Part shown: positions 55,151 to 64,000 of the stretch, in pieces | Layout of the letters: each line of letters starts with the position of its first letter | How positions within the stretch are numbered: the stretch's first letter is position 1 | DNA from: Streptomyces sp. NRRL F-5630 | GTDB lineage: Bacteria; Actinomycetota; Actinomycetes; Streptomycetales; Streptomycetaceae | NCBI RefSeq assembly: GCF_000719475.1 | Contig: NZ_JOGO01000017.1 | Span: 1-64,000, forward strand | Direction: 5' to 3' | Length of the DNA stretch: 64,000 nt | Made by a program: the position numbers and the translations under genes | The notes under the pieces: model-generated | What the model saw: the letters and a program-made list of their open reading frames with translations, nothing else | Told to the model about the DNA's origin: nothing | Database searches by the model: none

Positions 55151-56905
55151 ATGACACGACCAGCCGAACGCACCGCAGCCACAGCCCACGCGCCCACCGC
55201 GCACCCCAACACCGCACGGAGGCACACCGCGGCGCAAGCACCCGTCCCCTCACCAGCGCCCTCCGCCGGAGCCCTCACCGCGGCGCGGGCTCCCGCTCCC
55301 CCGCGCCTGACCGCCGCCCCCCGCACCCCTCTCGACCACGTGCCGCCCCCCGCCCTGCGCGCGGGTCCGGACGGCCTCGTACGCGAGATCAACGGCGCGG
55401 CGGCGCTGCTGCTGCCCCGGAGCACCCCCGGCAGCCCGCTCGCCGGCACGGCGCCGGACTGGTTCTCCGGCGCGCACGCGCGGGCGGTCCGCGAGGACCT
55501 GCCCGGCACGGCGCGCGGGGCGCTCGGCGCGCGCGTCTACGAGGCGAGCCCCGTACGGCACGAGGGCGGCGAGTTCACGTGGTGGCTGCGCGAGGCGGGC
55601 GAGGAGGAGGGGCTGCGTGCCGAGCTGCGCGCCGAGCGGGCCCGCAACGCCCTGCTCGAGGAGGCGTCGGCCCAGCTCCTCGCCTCGCTCAACGCCGACC
55701 GCGCCCTCGCCATCACCGCGCGTCTCGCGGCGCGGCACCTCGCCGACGCCGCGGTCGTCGTCTCGCCGTGGCGCGGCCGTCGCGTCGAACTCGTCCTCGG
55801 CGTCGCGGACGGGGAGCCGAGGACCCGCTCCGTGTCCGCCGACCCGGCCGAGGTCCCCGGGCTCGTCGAGGCCCTGCAAGGCTTCCCGCCCGTGCCCTCG
55901 CGCTGGCTCGACCCCGCGCAGTTCCCCGCCTGGGCGCTCCCCGAGGGCTTCGGCACCCCGGTGTCCGTGCTCGTGACGCCGATGCCGGGGCACGGGGTCC
56001 CGGCGGGCGCTCTGGTGCTGCTGCGCGAGGAAGGCGGGCGGACCTTCGGCGAGGACGAGGAGTCCCTCGCGCGGCTCTTCGCCCTCCGCGCGGGCACCGC
56101 GGTGTCCGCCGCGCTCCTGTACGCGGAGCAGGCCGCGCTCACCAAGACTCTGACCCGCGAACTGCTCCCGCCCCCGCTGCACCGCGTCGACGGCATCGAC
56201 CTCGCGGGCGGCTACCGGCCCTCGGCCGACCGCGAGCGCGTCGGCGGCGACTTCTACGACGTCCACCCGGCCGCCGAGGGGACGGACGGCGAGTGCTTCG
56301 TCGTCCTCGGCGACGTGTGCGGCAAGGGCCTCGAAGCCGCGATCCTCACCGGCAAGATCCGCAACACGCTGCACGCGCTGCTGCCGCTCGCCGCCGACCA
56401 CCAGCGCGTCCTCACGCTCCTCAACGCCGCGCTCCTGACCTCCCACCACACGCGTTTCGCGACGCTCGTCCTCGCCTCGGCGCGCGCGGAGGCGGACGGC
56501 GGGGTGCGGCTGCGGGTGACGACCGCGGGCCACCCGCGGCCGCTCCTCGTCCGCGCGGACGGCGGCGTCGAGCAGGCGGAGACGCACGGCACGCTCGTCG
56601 GCGTGCTCCCGGAGGTGCGCGCCACGACGGCCGTGGTGCGGCTCGCGCCGGGCGAGACGTGCCTGCTCTACACGGACGGCATCACGGAGGCGAAGGGCGG
56701 GCCGCTCGGCGAGACGATGTTCGGCGAGGACCGGCTGAGCAGGGCGGCGGGCGAGTGCGCGGGGATGCCCGCGGGCGCGGTCGTGGAGCGGGTGCGGATG
56801 CTGGCGGCGCAGTGGGTCGGCGCGGGCCGCCACGACGACATGGCGGTGGTGGCGATCACGGCGCCGAAGCGGGGGCGGAAGGCGGAGGGCGCGGCATCCG
56901 TCTAG
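55151..56905 (+). CDS. SpoIIE/RsbU-type protein phosphatase with PAS and GAF regions
   Basis: Soluble PP2C-type phosphatase of 584 aa. After a disordered Ala/Pro-rich start, a PAS-like sensor covers about residues 65-150 (PDGLVREINGAAALLL). A short coiled coil, a GAF-like domain (about 175-320) and the SpoIIE catalytic domain (about 330-578) follow, with ERVGGDFYD, GDVCGKGLEAA, CLLYTDGITEAKG and HDDMAVVAI carrying the metal-binding aspartates. Enzymes of this class dephosphorylate STAS anti-anti-sigma proteins to release a sigma factor. A STAS gene lies 1.4 kb downstream beyond the cobalamin-binding protein, making it the likely substrate. The exact ATG is uncertain because the N-terminus is low complexity. 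Confidence 0.85.
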   Translation: MTRPAERTAATAHAPTAHPNTARRHTAAQAPVPSPAPSAGALTAARAPAPPRLTAAPRTPLDHVPPPALRAGPDGLVREINGAAALLLPRSTPGSPLAGTAPDWFSGAHARAVREDLPGTARGALGARVYEASPVRHEGGEFTWWLREAGEEEGLRAELRAERARNALLEEASAQLLASLNADRALAITARLAARHLADAAVVVSPWRGRRVELVLGVADGEPRTRSVSADPAEVPGLVEALQGFPPVPSRWLDPAQFPAWALPEGFGTPVSVLVTPMPGHGVPAGALVLLREEGGRTFGEDEESLARLFALRAGTAVSAALLYAEQAALTKTLTRELLPPPLHRVDGIDLAGGYRPSADRERVGGDFYDVHPAAEGTDGECFVVLGDVCGKGLEAAILTGKIRNTLHALLPLAADHQRVLTLLNAALLTSHHTRFATLVLASARAEADGGVRLRVTTAGHPRPLLVRADGGVEQAETHGTLVGVLPEVRATTAVVRLAPGETCLLYTDGITEAKGGPLGETMFGEDRLSRAAGECAGMPAGAVVERVRMLAAQWVGAGRHDDMAVVAITAPKRGRKAEGAASV

Positions 56906-57137
56906 GGCCTCAGTACCGCGAGCGCCCCGCGAGGCCCGTACCGCCGGGGGCCGCGAGGCCCGTGGCCGGGGCCCGCGAGGCCCCCGTATCGCGCGGAGGG
57001 GCGGGAAGCGGCACAGCGCGGGGCCGGAGGCCGCGTGGACGGGGTGGGAGCCCCGTCCCGTGCGAGCGCGAGCCCGTGCCCGTACTGTCGGGAGAATGTA
57101 CCGCGCAGCGAGCGCGGCCGGTTCTGGGGAGGGGTCG

Positions 57138-58334
57138 ATGACGAGCACGGTGACGGTGGCGCCGCCCCGGGCCGAGACGTGGGCCGAGCGGCTGTGGGCC
57201 CCTGTCGCCGTGGGCGACGAGGACACGGCGGCGGCGGTGGTGCGCGCGGCGCACGGGGCCGGGCTGGACGCGGAGAGCGTCCTGCTCGACGTCATCGGCG
57301 CGGTGCAGCGGCGGGTCGGCGCGGAGTGGGCGGCGAACCGGCTCGGTGTCGCGCAGGAGCACGCGGCGACGGCCGTCAACGAGCAGTGCGTCGGGGTGCT
57401 GCGGCACTCGGCGCCGCCCGCCGTGCCCGCGCCGGGCGCGGGGCGGATCGTCGTGGCGTGCGTGGACGGCGAGTGGCACGGGCTGCCCGCGCGGCTCGTC
57501 GCCGAGGTGCTGCGCCTGCGCGGCTGGCACGTCGACCACTTGGGCGCGCAGGTGCCCGCGCCGCACCTCATCGGCCACCTGCACCGTACGGGCGCCGACG
57601 CCGTCGCGCTCTCGGGCTCGCTCGCGCCGCGGCTGCCCGTCGCGCACGCGACGCTGACGGCGTGCCAGGCGGTCGGCGTCCCGGTGCTCGTCGGCGGCGC
57701 CGCCTTCGGCCACGACGGCCGCTACGCCCGCCTGCTCGGCGCGGACGCCTGGGCGCCCGACGCGCGCGCCGCCGCCGACCGCCTCGCGCGCGGCCCGCTG
57801 CCGCCCCCACCGCGCGACCACGTCATGAGCGCCGACCTGCCGCACCTCGCGGACCAGGAGTACACCTTCGTGACGCGTTCGCGTCAGGAGCTGGTCAGGG
57901 CCGTCTTCCACGGCCTGCTCGACCGCTACCCGCCGATGCGCGCGTACACCGCCCTCCAGCGCGAGCACACGGCCGAGGACCTCGACCACGTGGTGGCGCA
58001 CCTCGCGACGGCGCTGTACGTGGACGACGCGGACCTCTTCACGGGCTTCCTGGGCTGGACCGCGTCGATCCTCGCCGCGCGCGGCGTCCCGGCGGCCTCG
58101 CTGCTCCCCGCCCTCGCCGTCCTCGCCGAGCGCCTGCGCGACTTCCCGCGCGCGCTGGGCCTCCTGGCGGCGGGCACGGAGGCGGTGCGGGGCGCGGAAG
58201 CCGGGGGCGCGCACGCGGTACGGGCGGCGGAACCCCTACCGGGCGCTGGGCTCATACCGGGCGCGGAACCCATATCCGGGGCGGACCCGCTTCGTGACGA
58301 GGCGTCCCGCGACGCGGACGAGGCCCCGCGATGA
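57138..58334 (+). CDS. Cobalamin-binding sensor protein with CarH-type Wx9EH motif
   Basis: Protein of 398 aa starting behind GGGGAGGGG. Residues about 15-95 form the helical cap of B12-binding proteins and contain W64-x9-E74-H75, the exact spacing that shields adenosylcobalamin in CarH photoreceptors. The Rossmann B12 domain (about 100-215) has the axial-ligand segment DGEWHGLP (His114), SGSLAP and GGAAF. The family motif is (D/E)xHxxG; here G is P. There is no MerR-type DNA-binding domain, unlike CarH or LitR. Residues 230-355 are a separate helical domain I do not recognise, then a disordered tail. Its stop overlaps the STAS gene by ATGA. A light- or B12-dependent input to the STAS switch is the simplest reading. 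Confidence 0.82.
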   Translation: MTSTVTVAPPRAETWAERLWAPVAVGDEDTAAAVVRAAHGAGLDAESVLLDVIGAVQRRVGAEWAANRLGVAQEHAATAVNEQCVGVLRHSAPPAVPAPGAGRIVVACVDGEWHGLPARLVAEVLRLRGWHVDHLGAQVPAPHLIGHLHRTGADAVALSGSLAPRLPVAHATLTACQAVGVPVLVGGAAFGHDGRYARLLGADAWAPDARAAADRLARGPLPPPPRDHVMSADLPHLADQEYTFVTRSRQELVRAVFHGLLDRYPPMRAYTALQREHTAEDLDHVVAHLATALYVDDADLFTGFLGWTASILAARGVPAASLLPALAVLAERLRDFPRALGLLAAGTEAVRGAEAGGAHAVRAAEPLPGAGLIPGAEPISGADPLRDEASRDADEAPR

Positions 58335-58669
58335 GCGCTCCCCCGCCCGGCGGCCTCCGCATCGAACAGCGTGCCCCCGCCCCCGGCCATCTCGTCCTCG
58401 CACTCGTCGGCGACCTCGACTACGACACGGCGGAGCAACTCGGCGAGGACGTCGTCACCGCCCTGGACACGACCGCTCTCACCACGCTCTCGCTCGACTG
58501 CGCGGGCCTTGGGGGCTGCGACTCGATGGGCCTGGCCGTCCTTCTCCAGGTCCGCAGGCACACCGACAGGGCGGGGGCGCGGCTGACCCTGGAGAGACCG
58601 CCGGACTCGCTGCGGCGACTGCTCGGACTGACCGGGACGAGCGCTCATTTCGGCGTCGAACCGGTGTGA
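58331..58669 (+). CDS. STAS-domain anti-anti-sigma factor
   Basis: Single STAS domain of 112 aa. The core LVLALVGDLDYDTAEQLGED and the phosphorylation loop GGCDSMGLAVLLQV are present, with Ser65 as the predicted phosphoacceptor after Asp64. Proteins of this type bind an anti-sigma kinase when unphosphorylated and are reset by SpoIIE/RsbU phosphatases. The start overlaps the cobalamin-binding gene, so the two are made together. No anti-sigma kinase or SigB-type sigma factor gene is in the immediate neighbourhood; the partner must be elsewhere. Confidence 0.88.
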   Translation: MSAPPPGGLRIEQRAPAPGHLVLALVGDLDYDTAEQLGEDVVTALDTTALTTLSLDCAGLGGCDSMGLAVLLQVRRHTDRAGARLTLERPPDSLRRLLGLTGTSAHFGVEPV

Positions 58670-58677
58670 GGGGCTGG

Positions 58678-59301
58678 TCAGCCGACGTGGAGGCGGTGGC
58701 GCAGGCGCAGCGCGGTGGCGATCTCGGTGAGGCCGACCGCGAGCAGCCAGATCCCCGCCACGAGGAGGAGGGCCCACGCTGAGGCGAAGGGCGAGACGAC
58801 GAGGACGGCCCCGGCGAGCGCGGCGAGCACCCCGAGCAGGAGTTGCCAGCCGCGCGCCGGACTCGCGGGCTCGGCGAGCGCGGCGACCACCTGGGTGAGC
58901 CCGCGGAAGAGCCACCCGATGCCGATCCACAGCGCGAGCAGCAGTACGGACTGGGTGGCGCTCCGGAAGCAGAAGAGCCCGAGCAGTACGGAGAGAGCCC
59001 CGCTCACGAAACCGAGCACGCGCATCCCCGCCGCGGTGTGCGTCCCGCTCGCCGCCACCAGTTGCACCACCCCGCTGACCAGCAGGTACACGCCGAAGAG
59101 CACCCCCGCGACGCGCAGCGAGGAGCCGGGCCACACCAGGACGAGCACCCCCAGCACGACGGCGGCGAGCCCCGCGAGCAGCACCACCCACCAGGCGGCG
59201 CGGGCGAGCCTGCGCAGGGGGTCGGGCACCTCGTCGCGCCCGGGCCCCGGACGGGGCGGCGGCATGGCACCGGGAGACGGAGACGGCTCGGCGTGACTCA
59301 T
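58678..59301 (-). CDS. HdeD/DUF308 family membrane protein
   Basis: Integral membrane protein of 207 aa with six predicted spans, in three similar pairs: WWVVLLAGLAAVVLGVLVLV, VAGVLFGVYLLVSGVVQLV, VLGFVSGALSVLLGLFCF, SVLLLALWIGIGWLFRGLTQ, QLLLGVLAALAGAVLVVS and WALLLVAGIWLLAVGLTEI. This repeat pattern is DUF308, named after E. coli HdeD. Function is unproven in most bacteria. The first 40 residues are Pro-rich and cytoplasmic. ATG 59301 is taken over an upstream in-frame codon lacking support. It converges on the STAS gene with an 8-nt gap. Confidence 0.82.
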   Translation of the reverse strand: MSHAEPSPSPGAMPPPRPGPGRDEVPDPLRRLARAAWWVVLLAGLAAVVLGVLVLVWPGSSLRVAGVLFGVYLLVSGVVQLVAASGTHTAAGMRVLGFVSGALSVLLGLFCFRSATQSVLLLALWIGIGWLFRGLTQVVAALAEPASPARGWQLLLGVLAALAGAVLVVSPFASAWALLLVAGIWLLAVGLTEIATALRLRHRLHVG

Positions 59302-59555
59302 GCCCCCACTGTGGGCACGGGCGAAGGGGCGCGCCACCGGAGCGGGCGGCGGGGCGAAGGGGTCGTACGAGGGGGGCGGGTCCCGGGCGGCAGAAGGGGC
59401 GCCGGTCTCGCGCGACCGGGGCGGGTGGCGGGGGCCGGCCGGGCCCCGTCGTCCGCCCCCCGGACGGGTTCGTACCCAGCCCCGACCGGGCGCCGCCCGC
59501 GCCCGTCATCCGCCCCCCGACCAGGCCCCGTCCCCGTCCGTCACCCGCTCCCGGC

Positions 59556-60638
59556 TCAGCTCTGTTCCGCGCCCCCGTCCCCGGTCACTTCCGTCACCTC
59601 GGCCGGGCGCACGCCCGCCTTGTCGGCCACTCCCAGCGCGAGGACCGCCGTGCTCGCGAGCAGCGTCCCTTTCCGGCCGACCGACCGGTCCTCGGTCAGG
59701 TACGTGCGGGAGCCGAGGAAGCGGAGATCCTTGTCGAAGACCCACTCCGAGCGCTCGGCGTGCTTCTTGTCCTCGCGGGCGATGCCGATCCCCGTGCGGC
59801 CCTTGCCGTCGTGCGCGTCCGGCGCCGTGACGACGCCGGGGATGCGGGCGGCGGCGCGGTAGAGCGCGGCGGCGGTCCTCGGCGGGAGGAGCCCGGAGGC
59901 GAGGTTGCCGATCCGCTCGAAGACGGCCTGGTCCCGCGACCGCCCCTGTTCCGGCGTCTTGGCGTAGAGGTACGTCAGGAGGGCGTCGGGATCGGTGGGG
60001 AGCGCCGCGAGCCACTCGTAGGTGGGCCGGTCGATGCCCACGGGAGTGCCGCCCTCGTCGCCGAGGAACGCGTTGTTCCAGTACGTCTCGCCGTCCTCGC
60101 GGAGGAGGGCGATGTGCCGCACGCGGCCCGGGTCCTGCGTGGCCCAGGACTCGCGCACGACCGGCGGGCCCATGACCGCCTTGCCGCTCGTCTCGTCCGC
60201 GCCCCGCTCCTGGCTCTTCACGTACACGAACTGGTCGTCGCGCACGCTCAGGGGCCGGCCGTCCAGCGCGGCGTCCGAGATGCGGCCGAGCAGGGCGCTC
60301 GCCTGCCGCGCGTGGGCGCTGCCGCCCGCCCGGGTCGTCCCCGTGCCGCCGCCGTGGTCCTCGCCGCCCCGGGTGAGCCCGGCGGTGAGGGTGCCCGCGA
60401 GGGCGAGGGCGGCGACGGGGGCCACGAAGGCGGGGCGCAGGACGCGCCGCCGGGCGGGGGCCGGAGCCGTCTCCGCCGCGCGCACCGTGTCGTCGTCGAT
60501 CTGTCGCATGAGTCGTTCCTTGTGGTGGAGCTTTCGCTCGGGCGCGAGGTCCCACTCGGGCGGGGGCGGCAGGAGCCGGGCCACTTCGTCGGCCTCGTTC
60601 CTGTCCGCTCCGGTCCGGGACGGGTGGGTGTCGGTCAT
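59556..60638 (-). CDS. CU044_5270-family protein with one membrane span
   Basis: Protein of 360 aa of the type regularly found next to ECF sigma factors in Streptomyces. A cytoplasmic N-terminus of about 65 residues (EVARLLPPPPEWDLAPERKL, then HHKERLMRQI) precedes one span near residues 68-88 (RPAFVAPVAALALAGTLTAG); the rest, with QFVYVKSQE and YEWLAALPTDPDALLTYLY, would be extracytoplasmic. The start overlaps the sigma-factor stop by ATGA and has GGAGGAGAACC before it. Position suggests an anti-sigma-like or sensing role, but no classical zinc anti-sigma motif is present. Confidence 0.8.
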   Translation of the reverse strand: MTDTHPSRTGADRNEADEVARLLPPPPEWDLAPERKLHHKERLMRQIDDDTVRAAETAPAPARRRVLRPAFVAPVAALALAGTLTAGLTRGGEDHGGGTGTTRAGGSAHARQASALLGRISDAALDGRPLSVRDDQFVYVKSQERGADETSGKAVMGPPVVRESWATQDPGRVRHIALLREDGETYWNNAFLGDEGGTPVGIDRPTYEWLAALPTDPDALLTYLYAKTPEQGRSRDQAVFERIGNLASGLLPPRTAAALYRAAARIPGVVTAPDAHDGKGRTGIGIAREDKKHAERSEWVFDKDLRFLGSRTYLTEDRSVGRKGTLLASTAVLALGVADKAGVRPAEVTEVTGDGGAEQS

Positions 60639-61396
60639 CGGTTCTCCTCCCGCACGGGCAGGGCCACGGACGCGGCCCTGCCCTGTACCTCTCCGGTCCC
60701 GGGTCCCGGTTCCGTTGTCTCTTTCGCGGCGGAACCGCCGTCTCCGGTCCGCACGGGCCCGCCGTCTCCGGTCCACACGGGCTCGTCGTCTCCCGGCCGC
60801 ACGGGACCGAGTTCCGCCACGTCCGCGCCGCCCGGCTCTCCGGTGCCCGCCTCGCTCAGCTTCAGGAGCCGTGCCCGCGCCCGCGAGAGCCGCGACCGTA
60901 CGGTGCCGACCGGGATGCCGAGGGCCTCGGCGGCCTCCGCGTAGTCGAGCCCCGACCACACGCAGAGCGTCAGCACCTCGCGCTCCTTGCGCCGCAGCCG
61001 GTGGAGGGCCGCGTGCACGGCGGCGAGGCGGCGCGCGTCGTCGATGCGGCCCGCCGTCTCGGGGGCGAAGTCGGGGACGTGCGGCGGGGGCGCGCTGCGC
61101 GCGAGGAAGGCGAGCTTGCGGCGCCGGGAGCGGTTGCTGTTCTCGGCCTTGTGCGTCGCGATGACGAGGAGCCAGGGTCTGAGCGAGCCGCCGTCCGGCT
61201 CGACGCGTTCGCGGGTGCGCCACGCCGTCAGGAAGGTCTCGGCGGTGACGTCGTCGGCCGCCGACCAGTCGCCGGTGAGGCGCAGGGCGTGGTTGTAGAC
61301 GGCGCGCGCGTGGTCCTCGTACAGCTCGGTGAATGCCCGGCGGTCTCCGGCCCGTACGCCTCGGCGCAGAGCACCCGCCTCTTCTGTGTCCCTCAC
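60635..61396 (-). CDS. ECF RNA polymerase sigma factor
   Basis: Group IV sigma factor of 253 aa. Region 2 (FTELYEDHARAVYNHALRLT, DDVTAETFLTAWR) and region 4 (LRRKEREVLTLCVWSGLDYA, IPVGTVRSRLSRARARLL) are intact. After about residue 185 there is a disordered tail with repeated PVWTGDGGPVRTGDGG-type units, matching imperfect repeats in the DNA around 60737-60806. GTG 61396 is chosen because GGAGAG precedes it and the N-terminus fits the family. It is the first gene of a two-gene operon with the CU044_5270 protein. Target promoters are not identifiable here. Confidence 0.88.
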   Translation of the reverse strand: MRDTEEAGALRRGVRAGDRRAFTELYEDHARAVYNHALRLTGDWSAADDVTAETFLTAWRTRERVEPDGGSLRPWLLVIATHKAENSNRSRRRKLAFLARSAPPPHVPDFAPETAGRIDDARRLAAVHAALHRLRRKEREVLTLCVWSGLDYAEAAEALGIPVGTVRSRLSRARARLLKLSEAGTGEPGGADVAELGPVRPGDDEPVWTGDGGPVRTGDGGSAAKETTEPGPGTGEVQGRAASVALPVREENR

Positions 61397-61554
61397 ACCA
61401 GGTTCTCTCCGCACCCCGCGCCGGGTTCCGGTGACGTGCGCCACACGCGGGGGCGCCGGGCGGCGGGAGCCACCCCGGCTCGCCCCCGCCCGGTCCGCCG
61501 GCGGCTCACCCGCCACGCGAGCCCCAGGTGCCTGGTGCCCCCGCGCCCGGGACC

Positions 61555-62148
61555 CTACCGGGGTGCTGCCGTGCGCCCGGGGGCGGTGGGCGCGGTACGG
61601 GCCGGACGGTCCGTCTTCGCCGCTCCCGTCCGCTCTCCGCTCCCCCGCCGCGACGCCGTCAGGAGCGCCGCGGCGAGGGTGCAGGCCGTGAGGGCCGAGG
61701 GGGCCGCCACGAGGGGCGTGACGCCGATCGCCCCGCGCGCGTGGGCCCAGATCAGCGCCACGCCCGCCCCCGTCGCCGCGGTCAGGCCGGTGGCGATGAC
61801 GGCGCCCACGACGCGGTGCGGCGCACGCCGGGCGTCCGGGTGCGCGTCGAGCGCCGCCCAGTACGCCGCGTGCTCGCGCGCCTCGCCCCTGGCCCGTCCC
61901 CACGCCGCGAGCCGCAGCGCGGCGCAGGCGAGCACCCCGGCGCCCGCCACCGCGAGCGGCGCCCCCGTCAGGAGCAGCACCGCCGCGAGTCCCGCCGTGC
62001 CCCAGCCGCTCAGGCACGCCAGGGCGGCGAGGCGCCGGGAGACGGGACGGTCCGCACCGGCCCGCAGATCGACGAGGGCCGGTACGTACCAGACGCAGCC
62101 CGATGCCGTGAGGACGCCCAGCGCCAGGGCGGGCACGACGGCGCTCAC
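61555..62148 (-). CDS. Small multi-span membrane protein following ctaD
   Basis: Hydrophobic protein of 197 aa with five or six spans (for example [60 protein letters not shown]). The C-terminal 25 residues are basic and disordered. The GTG start overlaps the ctaD stop (GTGA), so it is translationally coupled to oxidase subunit I. I do not recognise it as a known oxidase subunit (not CtaE or CtaF by length and sequence). An accessory or assembly role is only suggested by position. Confidence 0.65.
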   Translation of the reverse strand: MSAVVPALALGVLTASGCVWYVPALVDLRAGADRPVSRRLAALACLSGWGTAGLAAVLLLTGAPLAVAGAGVLACAALRLAAWGRARGEAREHAAYWAALDAHPDARRAPHRVVGAVIATGLTAATGAGVALIWAHARGAIGVTPLVAAPSALTACTLAAALLTASRRGSGERTGAAKTDRPARTAPTAPGRTAAPR

Positions 62149-63944
62149 CGGGCCGCCCCCGCTGCCGCCGACGCCACGGCGTTCTCGCGCCGGTCCCGCG
62201 CGGCGATGTCCGGGTGGTGCAGGTCGAAGGCCGGGGACTCGCTGCGGATACGGGGCAGCTTCACGAAGTTGTGGCGCGGCGGCGGGCAGGAGGTCGCCCA
62301 CTCCAGCGAGCGGCCGAAGCCCCACGGGTCGTCCGTCTCGATCCTCTTCCCGTACTTCGCGGTCTTCCAGACGTTGTAGAAGAACGGAAGGAACGACAGA
62401 CCGAGCAGGAACGATCCGATGGTGGACACGGTGTTGAGGGCCGTGAAGCCGTCCGCCGCCAGGTAGTCCGCGTACCGCCTCGGCATCCCCTCCGCGCCCA
62501 GCCAGTGCTGCACGAGGAACGTCGCGTGGAAACCGGCCGTGAGCGTCCAGAAGGTCACTTTCCCGAGCCGTTCGTCGAGCATCTTCCCCGTGAACTTGGG
62601 CCACCAGAAGTGGAATCCGGCGAACATCGCGTACACCACCGTGCCGAACAGCGTGTAGTGGAAGTGCGCGACGACGAAGTACGAGTCCGAGACGTGGAAG
62701 TCGAGCGGCGGCGCGGCGAGGATCACGCCGGTCAGGCCACCGAAGACGAAGGTGACGAGGAAGCCCACCGCCCACAGCATCGGCGTTTCGAAGGAGAGCG
62801 ATCCCTTCCACATCGTGCCTATCCAGTTGAAGAACTTGACGCCCGTCGGCACGGCGATGAGGAAGGTCATGAAGGAGAAGAACGGCAGCAGCACCCCGCC
62901 CGTCACGTACATGTGGTGCGCCCACACGGTCACCGAGAGACCGGCGATGGCGATCGTGGCACCGATCAGGCCCACGTAACCGAACATCGGCTTGCGCGAG
63001 AAGACCGGAATCACCTCGGAAATGATCCCGAAGAAGGGCAGCGCGAGGATGTACACCTCGGGATGGCCGAAGAACCAGAACAGGTGCTGCCACAGCAGGG
63101 CCCCGCCGTTCGCCGCGTCGAAGACGTGCGAGCCGAACTTGCGGTCGCATTCGAGCGCGAAGAGCGCGGCGGCGAGCACCGGGAACACGAGGAGGACAAG
63201 GACCGCCGTGAGCAGCACGTTCCACGTGAAGATCGGCATCCGGAACATCGTCAGGCCGGGCGCGCGCATGCACACGATCGTCGTGACGAAGTTGACCGCG
63301 CCCGCGATCGAGCCGAAGCCCGAGAGCGCGACGCCCATGATCCACAGGTCCGCGCCGAGACCGGGCGAGTGGGTGGCGTCGGAGAGCGGCGCGTAGAGGA
63401 ACCAGCCGAAGTCGGCCGCACCACCGGGCGTCAGGAAGCCACCGGCCGCGATCAGCGAGCCGCACAGGAAGAGCCAGAAGGCGAGCATGTTCAGTCGCGG
63501 GAAGGCGACATCGGGCGCGCCGATCTGGAGCGGCATGATCCAGTTCGCGAAGCCGGTGAAGAGCGGCATCGCGAAGAGCAGCAGCATGACCGAACCGTGC
63601 ATCGTGAACGCCTGGTTGAACTGCTCGTTCGACAGGATCTGCATCCCGGGGCGGGCGAGTTCGGCGCGCATCACGAGGGCGAGCACCCCGCCGACGACGA
63701 AGAAGAAGAAGGCGGAGATCAGGTAGAGCGTGCCGATCTGCTTGTGATCGGTCGTGGTGAGCCAGGCGATCCAGCCCGGTCGAGCCGGGGCCGGGGCGAC
63801 CGCCACCGTGCCACCGGCCTCCACCCCCGGTGGCGGCGCCCCGGCCGTACCCGTGCCCCCGGCGGCCCGTTCCCGCCGTTCCCCGGTCCGCTGCCGCGCG
63901 TCCTGTCGTGTGCCGCGCTGCCGCATGTCATGTGCCTCGTCCAC
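62145..63944 (-). CDS. ctaD: Cytochrome c oxidase subunit I
   Basis: Haem-copper oxidase subunit I of 599 aa with twelve core membrane spans. Metal ligands are visible: [12 protein letters not shown] (low-spin haem His), [19 protein letters not shown] (CuB His and the cross-linked Tyr), [11 protein letters not shown] (two CuB His) and [10 protein letters not shown] (both haem His). It reduces O2 to water and pumps protons. The first 55 residues are an Arg/Gly-rich extension. GTG 63944 follows GGAAGGAAGG; ATG 63926 is an alternative. The genes for subunits II and III and the bc1 complex are not adjacent, so this is likely a paralogue of the main cta-qcr cluster copy. Confidence 0.92.
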   Translation of the reverse strand: MDEAHDMRQRGTRQDARQRTGERRERAAGGTGTAGAPPPGVEAGGTVAVAPAPARPGWIAWLTTTDHKQIGTLYLISAFFFFVVGGVLALVMRAELARPGMQILSNEQFNQAFTMHGSVMLLLFAMPLFTGFANWIMPLQIGAPDVAFPRLNMLAFWLFLCGSLIAAGGFLTPGGAADFGWFLYAPLSDATHSPGLGADLWIMGVALSGFGSIAGAVNFVTTIVCMRAPGLTMFRMPIFTWNVLLTAVLVLLVFPVLAAALFALECDRKFGSHVFDAANGGALLWQHLFWFFGHPEVYILALPFFGIISEVIPVFSRKPMFGYVGLIGATIAIAGLSVTVWAHHMYVTGGVLLPFFSFMTFLIAVPTGVKFFNWIGTMWKGSLSFETPMLWAVGFLVTFVFGGLTGVILAAPPLDFHVSDSYFVVAHFHYTLFGTVVYAMFAGFHFWWPKFTGKMLDERLGKVTFWTLTAGFHATFLVQHWLGAEGMPRRYADYLAADGFTALNTVSTIGSFLLGLSFLPFFYNVWKTAKYGKRIETDDPWGFGRSLEWATSCPPPRHNFVKLPRIRSESPAFDLHHPDIAARDRRENAVASAAAGAAR

Positions 63945-64000
63945 CGGACGGCGACCTTCCTTCCGCGAGCTGGTACGGCCGGAGGGCCCACCCGCAGGGA

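Overview
The window is high-GC chromosomal DNA from an actinomycete, almost certainly a Streptomyces. Indicators are the strong G/C third-position bias, GTG and TTG starts, ATGA and GTGA gene overlaps, LAxTG-type sorting, a truncated haemoglobin and EttA of typical actinobacterial length, a PknG-GlnX-GlnH locus, and rare TTA (bldA-type) codons confined to one gene cluster.

Layout. (1) 0.1-5.8 kb: a five-gene sugar import and catabolism operon whose order matches csnEFGHK of Streptomyces (chitosan oligosaccharides). (2) 6.2-17.7 kb: a phospho-signalling locus with a four-helix membrane protein (GlnX-like), an anchored amino-acid-binding protein (GlnH-like), a coiled-coil protein, a PknG-type kinase, a PP2C phosphatase, a von Willebrand A protein and an FHA protein. 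(3) 17.8-34 kb: housekeeping and conserved genes. These are a PCMT-like methyltransferase, truncated haemoglobin, OsmC, an ArsR-type regulator, a thioesterase, EttA, a repeat-filled non-coding stretch, a thioester surface protein, SSB, DoxX, a LysR gene broken by a 106-bp insert, and two dynamin-like GTPases. A tRNA-Arg(TCT) follows. (4) 34.4-54.6 kb: an accessory region rich in broken genes. It holds small redox and regulatory genes, two TetR genes with visible paired operators, a bldA-marked enzyme cluster (AMP-ligase divergent from FAD oxidoreductase, FMN alpha-hydroxy-acid oxidase, P450 and cation/proton antiporter), a Vat-like acetyltransferase and a secreted GH43 enzyme. (5) 55-64 kb: a SpoIIE phosphatase, a cobalamin-binding protein and a STAS protein, then a DUF308 protein, an ECF sigma factor with its CU044_5270-type partner, a small membrane protein and a stand-alone cytochrome oxidase subunit I.

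Three systems deserve attention. The cobalamin-binding protein at 57.1 kb keeps the Wx9EH motif of CarH-type B12 photoreceptors, lacks a DNA-binding domain, overlaps a STAS gene and follows a SpoIIE phosphatase; this suggests light or B12 input into a partner-switching sigma-factor circuit. The 42.0-49.3 kb cluster has TTA codons near the start of both divergent arms and a perfect TGTGA-N6-TCACA palindrome between them; its enzyme combination matches no pathway I recognise. The PknG locus places the sensor pair, kinase, phosphatase and a possible FHA client in one gene string. Functions are inferred from motifs and context read by eye; no database search was run.
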